Made by a program: the position numbers and the translations under genes | Notes under the pieces: model-generated | What the model was told of the DNA's origin: nothing | The model's database searches: none | The model's input: only the letters and a program-made list of their open reading frames with translations | Part shown: piece after piece, positions 36,501-47,880 of the stretch | Numbering within the stretch: the stretch's first letter is position 1 | Layout: each line of letters opens with the position of its first letter | NCBI RefSeq assembly: GCF_050908995.1 | Contig: NC_135133.1 | Span: 8,908,001-8,972,000, forward strand | Direction of reading: 5' to 3' | From: Andrena cerasifolii | Taxonomy: Eukaryota; Arthropoda; Insecta; Hymenoptera; Andrenidae | DNA: 64,000 nucleotides

Positions 36501-37125
36501 TTTTTCAATGTTATACTTTATTTAGGGCCTCTTAAGTGGAGGTAATTGGAGTGGATTAAGAAACGTAAACGGATTAAAGGCAAAACTAAAGCGATTGGGT
36601 TGGCCAGTAAATATCGTAATATTTTTTTCTAAAGTATTATGCTTATCTTTGGAGGAAAGTGTTTTGTAAATCTATCTTTAAGAAGGGTTAAAACTTCTGG
36701 TAACTTTAAATATTTCTACAACTTCGTAATACTATACTCTTTCCTTTAATTGTGTCAAAGCAAAGATTACAGTTTTAGTTTAGAAACTGACTATTATAAG
36801 GATTTTTAGAAACATTTGAGTTGAAGTGAAGTTTGAATGAAAAAGTTTGTAATAAATAGACAGAAGGAGCAAGATTATATCAAGAACATAAAGCCATACA
36901 TATTTTCTCAAAGAAAAGGAAGATTTTTTGCCTCCACTAAATGTGAACCTGAGCTGTTACTTAATCGCTAATAAAAATAAATATATTTTTCAAAATTCTG
37001 CTGCGATAAACAATTTAAAACAATACTCAAAGCAAGTTCGGAAATCTTACATGTAATCCATATTTCGACAAGTGTAGGGAGAAATATTATAGCTCCTCTT
37101 GTCTCATTGTCAGTTATGAAAATGT
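33543..37125. other. Long non-coding stretch
   Basis: AT-rich, with short chance frames only. No repeat, RNA gene or exon boundary was recognised. Confidence 0.45.
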
Positions 37126-37205
37126 GTCTGACCATTCGCTGGCCACATCTACTTGCTCTCGAGTTCTATCTCGTATCTTCCCCTACTTTCTCACTACGAT
37201 CGCAC
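37126..37205 (+). repeat. Dispersed motif family, copy 2
   Basis: gtctgacca at 37126 and acttgctc at 37151 (spacing 25), followed by tttctcac and atcgcac as in the copy at 15104. It lies in unique AT-rich DNA with no inverted repeat nearby. Confidence 0.55.
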
Positions 37206-37381
37206 AGTGACATCATATTCTCCTACGTTTCTCTATAATTTCCAATTTAAACCTCATAGTACAATCACGTAATTTCATTAATAGTAATATTCTCTCAATA
37301 TTCTTTCTACAACTTTCAAGATTCTATCGTCACTGTGTCGACCATGCTATCTAAAATGACTATCGGCTTTAGTTCTTCAAA

Positions 37382-37403
37382 TGATAATAATAATAATAAT
37401 AAT
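37382..37403. repeat. (AAT)n microsatellite
   Basis: About seven tandem copies of taa/aat. Confidence 0.9.
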
Positions 37404-40400
37404 GCGCATTTATTACACCACCAATTTATGATACATTAATGTACAGTTAATTCTGTTTTCCTTTTGTGGTGTTTTAAAATCATGTTTTAATACCATAATA
37501 ATTCTAATATATTTCTCTGTCGAAGCGTTTGTTTTTCCAATGGTAGTACCGCAGCACTGAAACGACTGCAGTAACGAATACTCGAGTATAAAATGTTTTA
37601 ACTGTTTAATGAAAATGTCAGAGGTTTCGTTGAGTTGCAACTGAAGAATCAGTACCAGTTGAAAACGCTCGCTGAACGCTTGCGAATTAACGAGTTTCCT
37701 CTGTGAATTGTGAAATGTAATATAATTGCATTCGCCTGAAATTCGTTACCGTGCATACCTACTCTCGATATTCAAAAGACTTCCCTGCCAGGCGGAGATA
37801 TAAGTAAAATGCCTCGAAAGAAAGTGCATTCAAAGGGGCAGAAAACCTCGGCGCATCCTCGAAGGAATTTTCCTAAATTAATACCGAAAACTCAAGGGAT
37901 TCGCACAATTTTTTCGACAATAAAGAAGTTGGTAGTGGCTGCGTAATTTAAATTGTTTTAAAGGATAGTGGAAGCTTATTGTGTCGAGGCAATTGTTTTT
38001 ATGGAGGAAGCAAACCCTTGGTGTATCTAAAATGGAAAGGAAACTTCGAATATGCTTGATAGGATTGTGCCAAAGCGAACAGGGAAACTCGTGATCCCGA
38101 AGAAAAGTTTACTACAAAAGGAAAGAGAACCTCCAGAGACCTGTAAGGCAAAACTGAAAAGAAGCTGAATGGATTTTTCAAGGCTAGGTTACTTTTACTC
38201 CTTCGGCAACGCACAGTGTCAACATCTCGTTTCAAAACTCGCCACTTTAATCTAGCACACTCGATAATCATTTCTTTACCTTTGATTTCGAGGAAAAATC
38301 TCGTCACGCCGCGCGTTTTCCTTGATATGGAAGTCCATTAATTTCACTCCTCCCGTTTCGCAAACCGTCAGTTTGAAATAATTGAACTCCGTCAATTAAA
38401 CCCACCATTTCGCGAACGATGAAAACGATTGAAAACAATAATTAAAATTCTCCAGTTATTTTATGCCAACAACCTAACTGAAACTTTAAAATCACCCACG
38501 TCGACTTTGAATCATCTGAAACATAAACAATACTATTTCTAAAACACTTAGTTTCCAATTCAATTTCACGCGAAGAAGAAAACCTTTAGTAACACAATGA
38601 CCGATGCAATAATTAATCAATAACGTATATAGAAGTTAATAAATTATTGTATCGAATCATTAAGTTACCAAACTTTTTCTTTTTCACGTGGCACTAAATT
38701 GGAAACTGTGAGTTTCAGAAATAATATTATTTGCTGGAGTAATCTAGTAATTACTACTATACTGAATGTTCTTATAATATATTTCTTCGCTCCGATCGAA
38801 TTCCCACCAAGGATGCACACACGAGATTCTCGGTATCACCTTTCGAAAGATTAGTCATGCAGATTAACTGTTAAAATTCCGGCGAGCGCACAGAGCGTCC
38901 CGCACTACGAAGGGGCGCTCGTCATTTCGCACGATTCTTTTTGCAAACCGGGCGAAGTTCGTGACATTTTCGCGGTACAATCGGGGAAATGGCCGCTTTG
39001 AGAGCACGCGGGGATAATCACAGCCGGCTCCCGTGCGCGACATTCAAATGGTCCTCTTACGACGAGCTTTCGGCCATCCGGAGATAAAAGGGAGGGAAAA
39101 ATGTTTGTCGCCAGGTGGAACGACACTACTGTGGAGGATAATCGAAATAGCTTGGTGTATCGGAGATACGTCGGAGCAATTTATACGAGCATGATGAACG
39201 AGATGAAAGAGATGAAGATTTTGATTAAAGCTGGACAGAAAGTAATTACAAAACATTGTAATTCCACTGACCTCTGGGCTCAATTTATGGGAGTACGAAG
39301 CATACGATGCTTCTCAGAAGGAATTATGGAAAACGAGTTGAGGGAAGATGAAAGCTGCGGATAAAATAATTGGGACACGTTTCAATGTGCTTTGCTAATG
39401 GCCACTGCTGGATTTCATGGTAATTTTAATCCCTGCTTTATCGTAATGTATAGAGATTCGTGGAGCATTTTGCATTTTACGTCCTAAAGTCTAAAACTGC
39501 TAAGCTGATGGTTATTTCAAATTATACCCCAGGATTTAAAACCACAGAGAAGAACGAAAACGCTTTCTCAATCCGGAATCTGTGTCACGAAACTTCGACC
39601 TCGGCGATTCCCAGCGATTCCCCCCGTTTGAGCAAACTAGTGTTTCCATCTGGACAAGAAATCCTCGAGAACCGATTCTACCACGAAGAATTTAAGATGA
39701 TCTCTTCCTCTTATGTTTCCCATAAGTTCTCAACAGGGCTCGCTGTCAATAACAAAAGAGAATCTTTCCTGTTTTAGCTAGCGGCTCGACAGATCTCTCC
39801 AAGCCGAGAACTTTAAATCCAAAGCTGAAAGGGCGAAGTAACGTTAAGAATTCATATTTTCGGCGTAAGCTCGAAGTCGCGTGGCCCTTCGCTGTGATTG
39901 TTAAACTCTCTGCTGAAAAACAACTGGTACCAGGGCCCGCGAGAGTTAAATATCCCCTGGAAGTGTATCATTGAATAATTAAATGAGAAACTCTTTACCA
40001 GGGACTCGCGTCTACTCAGGAAGAAAGGTTGAAAGCAGTTCCCGCCATAGTGCTCCGTTTATTGCGCGGAGAAATGGCGGAACACGCTGGGACTAATCGC
40101 TAGGAGGGACCAGAGGAACGTTTTCACGGTCTGAGGTATGAAAGTACCAGGTTTCTTGGAAGATCCTGCCGTGTCTTGCTCGGTTTAATGTTACTCGCTG
40201 ACGTGACTTGAATTACTTTCTACAATTTTATTCTCCCTCCGTGCGGTAATTTATGGACACCCTTGGCGATGAAGGTTCTTCCTTAGGGCCAGAATGTTCA
40301 CTGTGTGTCCCTTCAGCGTGGCTTTCGTTGTCGGAAGTGTTGTTGTTTGAAACATTACGTGAGAGGGGTCAGAAGAATGATAATGCGAAATGGGTAGTAA

Positions 40401-40547
40401 TAAGTGGAGTGCGTAGTTTAATTTTAATTTGAGGAAATATCGAAAGGGAGGTGCCTCCTTTCTCGAGGGTAATGTATAGTTTTTGCACGATGCTTCGCTT
40501 TCGAGAGGATGTATTTTGAATGCTGCTGGAACGTAGGAGGCAAGAAT
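37404..40547. other. Long non-coding stretch
   Basis: No gene recognised. A CpG-rich patch lies at about 38880-39080. Frames at 39101-39364 and 39460-39777 show no domain, and their codon use is not distinctive. Confidence 0.45.
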
Positions 40548-40577
40548 GCAAGTGGAACAGGTCGTGTATGGTCAGAC
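40548..40577 (-). repeat. Dispersed motif family, copy 3 (reverse strand)
   Basis: On the reverse strand gtctgaccatacacg starts at 40577 and acttgc at 40553 (spacing 24). The bases around it (gcgtctgaccatacacg) are the same as in copy 1 at 15103-15119. It lies 150 bp before the mariner-type foldback. Confidence 0.6.
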
Positions 40578-40725
40578 GCGGTTAAGAAAGAATTATAGCT
40601 CTTTGTAGTTTCTCATAGATGCCTCATCTCGAATATAATTTCGTGTATGAATTATTCAGATCACTCTAAAGTTACAGAGAGATGTAGAAATTGGACAGGG
40701 ATGTTATTAAAAATTCTCACGTTAT

Positions 40726-41218
40726 ACAGTAGCGGACAAAAAAGTTATTTTCGATGTGTTTTATTTTTCTTATTCGTTAGCACCAACTTGGAACTGCAGT
40801 GTGTTTTTAATATACATATTCTAATGAAGAATTTAAAGCTGTATAAAACCCGGTTAAAGTTGAATTTATGTAACGAATAAACAAAAGTTTTATACGGCAT
40901 TGAACGCGACAGCACATTTCTGGGGCCGACAAAGGAGTTTGCACTTTTGGTAACTTTTTAGACCGTCCTAAAAGCAAAAGGTGCCCCCACAAAATATTAC
41001 ATTTTTTACTACTTTCCAAAAGTGGTAACTTTTTGTCGGCTTTAAAAGTGCGTTGTTTGTTCGTTAGTTAAATAAATTCAACTTTAACTGGGTTTTATAC
41101 AGCTTTTAATTCTCTACCAGAATATCTATATAGGGCACTTGCTGCAGTTTTGAGTTGATGTTAAAAAATAATAGAAATAGAGTGGCTCGAAGATGGTAAC
41201 GTTTTTGTCCACTACTGT
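40726..41218. mobile_element. 493-bp mariner-type foldback MITE
   Basis: Terminal repeats acagtagcggacaaaaaagt and, reversed, acagtagtggacaaaaacgt match at 20 of 22 positions counting two further bases. TA is present at the left junction; the right junction (TCTA) is altered. A second, inner inverted repeat (gctgtataaaacccggttaa near 40838 against ttaactgggttttatacagc near 41085) makes most of the element self-complementary. No transposase is encoded. The CAGT end and TA site fit Tc1/mariner. Confidence 0.75.
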
Positions 41219-42756
41219 CTATTCTTTTTATCTCCTTACAAATACATGTATATTTATTTTTTCCACTACGAACAGCCTTTAATACCGGTCATTAGCTATA
41301 TCTGTGTTACTCCGCATGAACCACAGAGGGGATAGAAAAAACAACAATTACATTTCGACGCGTTCCCGTCGCGTGTGCACAGCTAAGAAGATTTATTTAT
41401 TACTATTTCTCTCCTCTTACTTGAGAGAAACCTTAAACGTCTGTCATCAGGAGAACTCCCCCTATACCTCACTGTCAAATCATTCCTGTATCTGAAGTCG
41501 CAAAATCCAGATCGTACACAAAGAGCACAAATCACACACCAATCGTAGAAGAACAATTCCTTCAACATCCCCCCCAATTCCATCGGCACAAACGCCACTC
41601 GAGCAATCCTCTGCCTCCAGCGAGCACACGCTAATTGACACCGCCTTAAATTAAATTCAGAGAAGAAGAGGAAGCGTCGTATTGGAAAGTGAGAAGGGCT
41701 GGCGTTCATTTTCACCGATACTGACAAGCCAATAACGAGGAGAACGGCGAAAGAGAGCGAGGGATCGTGAAGGGCTGTTTCCTGCGGATTACAATGAAGA
41801 AACAGTATCCTGGTAAGTCGAAGTTATTGGACACACGTTTATTTGCTTCGCGATATATAAACGGACAGAGGAGCAGGCGGGAAAGACAGACGCCCCTTTG
41901 TAAATCGATGCAATTTATTTTCAGAATGTCCGACGGAGAATCAGAGCCGAGGGGAAAATGGCGTTTGCATCGGTTGCATTCGAGTTCGCTACGTGTCTAT
42001 AGCTTGGTAAACGGAATGCGCGCAGCTCGCGTGAGAAATTTATGACAGGAAAGGAGAGAGCTGTCCTTTCTGCTTTTTTTTTTTTATTGTGATTGTTTCT
42101 GGCTCGGTCGTTGCTTCCATTCTATTTTCTCCCTCGCTGGAGGAAGGTGTGCGACGGGAGAGAGCTGTGGTCGAGTGACGCATGCTTCGACGTCTATTCC
42201 TGACAATATTGAAAAAGGGGTCACTGCTCCTTGGACGAGCTGTTTTATAATCTTCTCTGTCGCCAAGCGTTGCACAGTGGCGTTAAATGTTTCTGCTCTT
42301 CGTGTACTCCGACATACATTCGTCACCAGGGGCGAGGGAGCAGGGGAATTGAAATGAAGATGGTAGTGGAAATCAGAAAACTGTTTCTTTTATTTGTGGG
42401 CGAAGAGTTTGCAGAAAAGTTAAGGCTGCAGCCATAGAAATTTGTGGATTTAATTTTGCGAGTGGAGGGAAGGTATTCAAGTTTGTGCAAGTTGTTTAGA
42501 AATACTTGCAAAGTTATAGAGTTGAATAATATGGATGTTAAAGAAGAAAGTGGATAGTAGAAAATAAAATTAAGTTAATGGGCAATTTTTAAACGCCACC
42601 CCTAAATTCTTGAATTCAAATACTTCGCCAAATTGCCACGCTTCAGGCGTCGCTGACCCGAAATTTTAAACATTAATAGCTGCAAAACGAAGCTTCCACC
42701 GCAATTTCAGAACATGCTTAAAAACACTGCCCTGCCTTCTTACATTTGCATTATTA
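41219..42756. other. Non-coding stretch
   Basis: No gene recognised. A run of 14 T lies near 42074. Overlapping frames on both strands at 41383-42511 lack domains. Confidence 0.45.
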
Positions 42757-42812
42757 TGATTTTCTGTTTCTCTGTCATTTTATGATTTTCTGTTTCTGTG
42801 CCATTTTATGAT
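42757..42812. repeat. Tandem repeat, 26-bp unit, just over 2 copies
   Basis: tgattttctgtttct...cattttа-type units start at 42757, 42783 and 42809; the two full copies differ only at a few bases (tctctgtc against tctgtgcc), and the third copy is cut short. Confidence 0.85.
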
Positions 42813-43159
42813 CCCCTGTTACTTCCTCTTCTATTTTCACCTCCAAATTATATTCTTCATAATTATGTACACAACGTGTAATAAAGGTGTAATAATAAAT
42901 AGCAATAATAATAGTAATAGTACCTTCATTACCCTTGACCTTCGTCCTATTTCGTTACGCAGAACCACCCACTTTATTTTCTCCTACCTGTTGCCGAGCG
43001 CCCCGTATAAAACCCTATGGAACCTAGAATGTTCACCTATAAATGAATCAGGGAGCACAAAGCGTCGCAGAAGAAAGTCCCCCTAAAAATGCCATTCAGG
43101 CTTCCAAACCCCCAGCGATCCAGGAAATGAAATCCACTCGGATTGCACACCCGTTAAGT
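42813..43159. other. Non-coding stretch
   Basis: Includes an irregular AAT/ATA-rich run near 42888-42920. No gene recognised. Confidence 0.45.
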
Positions 43160-43210
43160 GAGGTTGAAAGCAACACTTTGAAGTTGAAAGCAACACTTTG
43201 AAGTTGAACG
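43160..43210. repeat. Tandem repeat, 20-bp unit, 2.5 copies
   Basis: agttgaaagcaacactttga-type unit repeated at 43161, 43181 and, partly, 43201 (agttgaacgcaa). Confidence 0.9.
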
Positions 43211-43985
43211 CAAACAACGAGTAACGCGAAGAGTAAATTCGATATCACCCCGAGGACGTATCCCAGCAAAGAAAACTCGTTACGACAAAGAGATCCCCTT
43301 TTCCAGCCACCTCGGCCGGCCGATCTCATTACGGCGAAGGGCTGGGACCTTGGTCGTTCCTCGGTCGAGCTTACGGGCGGAAACAATGCACGCGGGAGAT
43401 GGACTAACTTCGGCGTAAAAATAGCCGCGAAATGAACGGGCACGCCCGTTCCCGGAGCCGGGGCATGAAAAGCCCTGGCTACGATAACGAATCATGGCGC
43501 GGGATGCAAAATAAAAGTCACTAGAGGGAGCAGAGAGTGGATAAAGGCGGGGGAAAAAAGTGTATTTTCGGCGAACAATAGCGCCGGAGAACAATTCATC
43601 TGTCAAATAAGCCAGCTTCGAAAGTCACTGTTATCGCGCGGCGTTTCCAGAACGATTCCGGTATCGAATCGGTGCGCCTGTGTGCGGCTAACGCCGGAGG
43701 GGTAATGGATTCGTTGGGAGACGCGAAGGTAGAGGGAATGATGCAGGACGCGTGGTTAGAAACAGTAGGAACTTGAGAAATTCATTTGGCAGAGAAAGAC
43801 GGTAATGGAATTTGTATAAATAATTTGTTTCACTAATTAGTGGCCGAATTTGTGATATGGAGACTGAAACGATGATGTGAGATCTCTGAAGGTTTGTAAA
43901 TTGAGGCGTTAGTAGATGCTTCTGAATATTGGTGAAACGTGATAATTTTGGGGAAGGTGAATTTGATATCTAAAGTATGAAGAAA
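43211..43985. other. CpG-rich then plain non-coding stretch
   Basis: 43250-43720 is CpG-rich with overlapping reverse-strand frames (115 and 108 codons) in two phases. No domain is visible. Confidence 0.4.
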
Positions 43986-44656
43986 TTAAGGGTGGAGCTC
44001 CATTTAGGACGCTAGGAATAACGTGATTTTGGGGAATTTTTTTCTAAGAAACTGTTAAGCGGATCTTTTCCAAACTTTCGGAGTATTTTAATTCACGTTC
44101 AAACAATACAAATTAATTTTTTCGTTACAAAGTGGTGGGTAGAAATGAAGATATATGAAGATATTTGAGTTGCAAATTTACGATTATGCTGGAGGCCCCA
44201 ATTCTTCCCTGATACAAAACAAAAACCAAGGGTTTTCTTATTTCTCGTATGATTATATTGTCGATGAACCTAAAGCTTTGATAAATAAATTAAATTCAAC
44301 AACTCTTTTTCCATAAATAGTACGAAGTATCTTGGGGAAAGATCGTAACTTTTTCTTTGAACTCCCACCAATTTGCCAACTTTTAACTTCTTTTTCATTT
44401 GTTTTTTTATTTCAGGGAAGAATTGGGGCCTCCAACATAATCGCAAATTTGCAACTCCGGCGCGCGTGTTCCTACGAACGTGTTCATATGTATCTCCATT
44501 TCTACCGAAGACTTTATAACGAAAAAATTAATTTTCATTGTTTGAATGTGAACTAAAATACCACGAAAGTTTGGAAAAGATCCGCTTAACAGTTTCTTAA
44601 AAAAAAATCCCAAGAATCACCTTATTCCTAGCGTCCTAAATAAGGCTCCCCCTTAA
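43986..44656. mobile_element. 663-bp foldback element flanked by TTAA
   Basis: Perfect TTAA lies at 43986-43989 and 44653-44656. The ends gggtggagctccatttagga and, reversed, gggggagccttatttaggac run into arms of about 223 and 242 bp (43990-44212 and 44411-44652) separated by a ~200-bp loop. Arm landmarks are gacgctaggaataa, ctgttaagcggatcttttcc and gaggccccaattcttccctg. The right arm has an extra ~20 bp. No coding capacity. TTAA duplication suggests piggyBac or Kolobok type; the G-rich start is unlike the CCC start of typical piggyBac ends. Confidence 0.8.
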
Positions 44657-46079
44657 ATGTAGACTTGAAACCAAAAGAATCTGACTGTGTTGAAAACCGT
44701 CGACTATGATTAGACACTGTACAGATTTCACGCTCCCTCGAAAATTCTTGTAGCTGAAGACGTGTGAAATATCGCAGCTTCCCGTTTGCGTACGGCTGTT
44801 GTCACGCTGAATTAAGTTCTAAGCCCCGCGCGAAGCATTCTGCCACGTCGTGCAGCAAACACTTCCTGGGAAGAGGATGGGAAAACACCATCAAGCTAAT
44901 CCTTGAACAGAGCACTAATCACTGGAAAGAATTCCCTTCAATCTCCATGAGACGTTGCCTGTTTCATTAGACAGCGTTTCCGCGTGTTTGCCTTGCTGTA
45001 CACGAACCCCTCGGCAGTTTTATTGCTATTTCCGAGAGAGCTACGAATCTAAAAACTTACGAAGCGAAGAACATTAGTATTCAGTTTCTCTAAATGGGAG
45101 AATTTTTAACGTAATAATAACAAAAGATGTGCTTTGCAAAAGTTTCTGAAAATCTTACAGTCGAAATTTATTAAATACTTTCTACTGAGCCGATTACATA
45201 AGTAACAAGGTGTTCACTCTTTAGTTAACATTAGATAACTGGAATATAACGAGGAACGTTATTTTAAAATTTCGCGGCTAATAAATTTCTGTTTGCATAG
45301 AAGCGAAATTTAATTCTTGTATTTGGATACCAAAATTGCCCGCGAACAGAGCAGACAGTGCGAGAGGTGGCCATTAAAGTATCAGCGCCAACGAGGGACA
45401 CGGACAAGACGATTTACCGCTTCAAATCAGATTACGATAACTAATTTCACGGAGGGTCTATTTATCGGTGGACGCACGGCGAAGCGGCCATTTAACCATC
45501 GATGGGCCAGTAATATGACGTCGAGCGTCACGTCGATGACCGTGAAGTGTAACGATCCACGGATCTCCCATTATAACGCCACTTAAAACCATCACTGAAT
45601 CGGGGCCCCGCAAGGAAAACACAGAGCGACGGGATAAAAATAGAGGAACCTATGAAACGGAGAGAAAGAAAACGTGGCTGTAAAAAGGAAAACGATAGTT
45701 TCGTCGATGTTCGCGTTGGTAGGCTGAAAGGAGGATAGAAGAGCCCCATGATCTGGGTGTGCTTGTAGTGAGTAAAGAAATTAATGAGGAAGAGAGTAAA
45801 ATGTAAATAGAGATGCACACAAAAATGACTGTACATTTGATAATTAACTCTAAATCCAGTGTACAAATACTCCAGTTCAAAGAATCTCACGAAACCCCTT
45901 TCAAACTACCCCTAATACAATTTTCAACGACCTCTCATCCAGCTATTAGAAAGCCTCAGTCCTCCACTTACGATCCAAAAGAATCAAGCCATTCTCCACC
46001 CTTCTAAGCCTCCCATTTCCACTAGTCCAGCGAACAGATCTGCCAATCGAGCCGACATTTCCCTGGCACCGCAATTAAA
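44657..46079. other. Non-coding stretch
   Basis: No gene recognised. Frames at 45317-45586 and 45528-45890 lie on opposite strands and lack domains. Confidence 0.45.
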
Positions 46080-46139
46080 GAAAGGGAATACCGCGCAGGC
46101 CGGCTACCCGTCTCCCGAAAACGAAGAGACAGAACCAAA

Positions 46140-46300
46140 CACAAAACCGAAGAACCACGAGGGTAGAAGAGGGCGGAAGGGGGCAGGGGTGGGTGCAGAA
46201 CGCTCGATGGAGGAAGGAGGGAGAGAAGCAGCGCGGGGAAATAGATATGGACGAGAAAGCAATGAAGCTGGATAGGGGGAGGGAGTGGTAGGGGGTTGGA
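46140..46300. repeat. Purine-rich tract with G-quadruplex potential
   Basis: The top strand is rich in A and G with several G runs, including ggggcaggggtggg near 46174 and gggggagggagtggtagggg near 46274. Four G-tracts with short loops occur in the latter, enough for an intramolecular quadruplex in principle. Confidence 0.55.
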
Positions 46301-46334
46301 AACCACGTCGGTCCAGGGATGATCCCGGCTGTGT

Positions 46335-46400
46335 CTATTTATACGGCCAGGGAAGCAGCGCAGCTACCTGTTGGCTGGTTGTGTACAGCAGGGCGCGCGT
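46335..46400 (+). promoter_or_regulatory. Possible TATA-type core promoter
   Basis: ctatttatacggcc at about 46334-46347 resembles a TATA box, lying in a locally GC-rich segment just after the purine tract. About 30 bp downstream is cagctacctgttgg. No downstream gene was recognised, so this is weak. Confidence 0.2.
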
Positions 46401-46431
46401 CACCCCCTACCCACACCAGCAACCACCACCA

Positions 46432-46449
46432 CCACCACTAGCGAACAGC
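46432..46449. repeat. (CCA)n microsatellite
   Basis: Six tandem copies of cca/acc. Confidence 0.85.
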
Positions 46450-46740
46450 CGAGCTGGCTGGGTGACCAGCGCCGCCGAGCAACAGGGCATGCCTGTAGCG
46501 TGCACACGTAGACGGGCCAAAGCGGATCGACGAGGGATAAAGCTGGAACTGGGCCAGCGGCACGGTGGAACTGGGTCAACTCGATGCTACCACCATCGCC
46601 CATATCACGCCATGCTTCACCCCAGACGAGGTGTTCTCATGGCGTGTCTGGCTGGCTGAAAATTCACGGGACCTGCGCATACCACCCCCTGTGCTCCTTG
46701 GACTCATCCCCCGCGGCCGACGAGATCGGGCTTCAGAGGG

Positions 46741-47130
46741 GTGCTTAGGAGCGACGGGGTAGAGTTCAAGGCGGCCAAGGGAGTTCTCAATGCGTTGGTA
46801 TCGCCACCGTGGGAGGTTGGAATTTTTTTTACGGGTTTTTGAGGTTTGTTTGAGATTCAGGGAAATGACTGGTGGGGTTAAGCGAGGTTCTGATTAATTT
46901 AGGGGTACTTAAGAGCGAGGGGATCAAGTTCAAGGCAGATAAGGGAGGTCGGAGTGTGTTGTCTCACTGTGGGAGGTTTGAATTTTTGTGGGTTTCTCTT
47001 TTAGATTCAGGGACATGTTTGATGGGGTTAATTTGGGTTTAAATTAATTTAGGGGATGCTCGGGAGCGGTGGGGTCGAGTTGGAGGCGGGCAAGGGAAGT
47101 CTGACTGAGTGTGTTGGCAACAACAGGGGC
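46741..47130. repeat. Minisatellite, unit about 150-164 bp, 2 copies plus a partial
   Basis: gtgcttaggagcgacgggg at 46741, gtacttaagagcgagggg at 46905 and gatgctcgggagcggtgggg at 47055 start successive units. Shared internal blocks are ttcaaggc-g-aaggga, gtgggaggtt-gaattttt and gattcaggga-atg, then gattaatttagggg. The top strand is G- and T-rich. Copies have diverged and carry indels. No coding. Confidence 0.8.
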
Positions 47131-47693
47131 TGGAAGGTATGAATTTCTTTGTGGCTTTTTTTTGGAGTTTGGGAAGATGCTTGCTATGAGCAATTAGGAT
47201 TCTAGGGAAGTATATAGATTGTAGTTGTAGAGTGGTTGCATGTGTGTTTGAATGACTAGGGTTGTTTATCTTTCTGGAGAGTAAAGTAAACAGATGTGGT
47301 TAATGTTGTAGTGGAAGAGTAGCGAGTGAATGGCAAAAAGTTTGCAATTATTGTGAAGAATTTCCACTATTTTTTTAATATAGTTTTTTATTTTCTAGTT
47401 TTTAGTGTTTGTGGATTTTTTTATACGTCTTTGACTTCTTACTCTTTTTCTTCCATTTTTTGTATTGTCATCCAAACTACACACGCCTGCAAAGTTTCAA
47501 CTCTATTGGATAGTTGGAAGTGGGTTAAAATTGAGTTTCCAGATTCGAACCAAGCATGTAACAAACAAACAGAGGATCGAAGCTAAGTAAAATCGTTTAA
47601 AAATTTCCACTATTTATAGTAATTTAGTATTAAAATCCTCTGCTTGCCAGTGATGCCTTTGTAAATGAATTTCAGGGTAAAGTTCACGTGCGC
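47131..47693. other. Non-coding stretch
   Basis: T-rich sequence with no recognised gene. The frame 47326-47586 is hydrophobic only because of the T-rich composition. Confidence 0.45.
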
Positions 47694-47833
47694 ACTGTCG
47701 TTTGCAGAAAAGAAGGCGCCCGAACGTTAAGCTTACTTTGTATCGGTCGACGTTGCCGCGTCGGTCAATGTGAGCAAAATAGCTCCCTTGCCCTGCTTAG
47801 CGTCCGGGCGCCTTCTTTTCTGCAAACGACAGT
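47694..47833. repeat. 140-nt hairpin with 39-bp arms
   Basis: Arms 47694-47732 and 47795-47833 are reverse complements at 37 of 39 positions; one mismatch would be a G:U pair in RNA. They begin actgtcgtttgcagaaaaga and include the GC-rich gaaggcgcccg. The 62-nt loop has a further short cgacg/cgtcg pair. Flanking bases show no clear target duplication. It is either a very small, recent palindromic MITE or a hairpin-RNA precursor. The dispersed motif copy 4 begins 12 bp after it. Confidence 0.75.
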
Positions 47834-47844
47834 AGTTGATGTAT

Positions 47845-47880
47845 GCCTGACCACATATAGAGGCTTTCTACTTGCCCCTC
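47845..47880 (+). repeat. Dispersed motif family, copy 4
   Basis: gcctgacca at 47845 (one base from gtctgacca) and acttgccc at 47870, spacing 25. It immediately follows the 140-nt hairpin, unlike the other copies. Confidence 0.5.

Noticed and set aside
13000..47110. Repetitive sections considered as CRISPR arrays
   Set aside because: Units are long, few and degenerate, with no uniform repeat-spacer pattern, and the DNA is eukaryotic.
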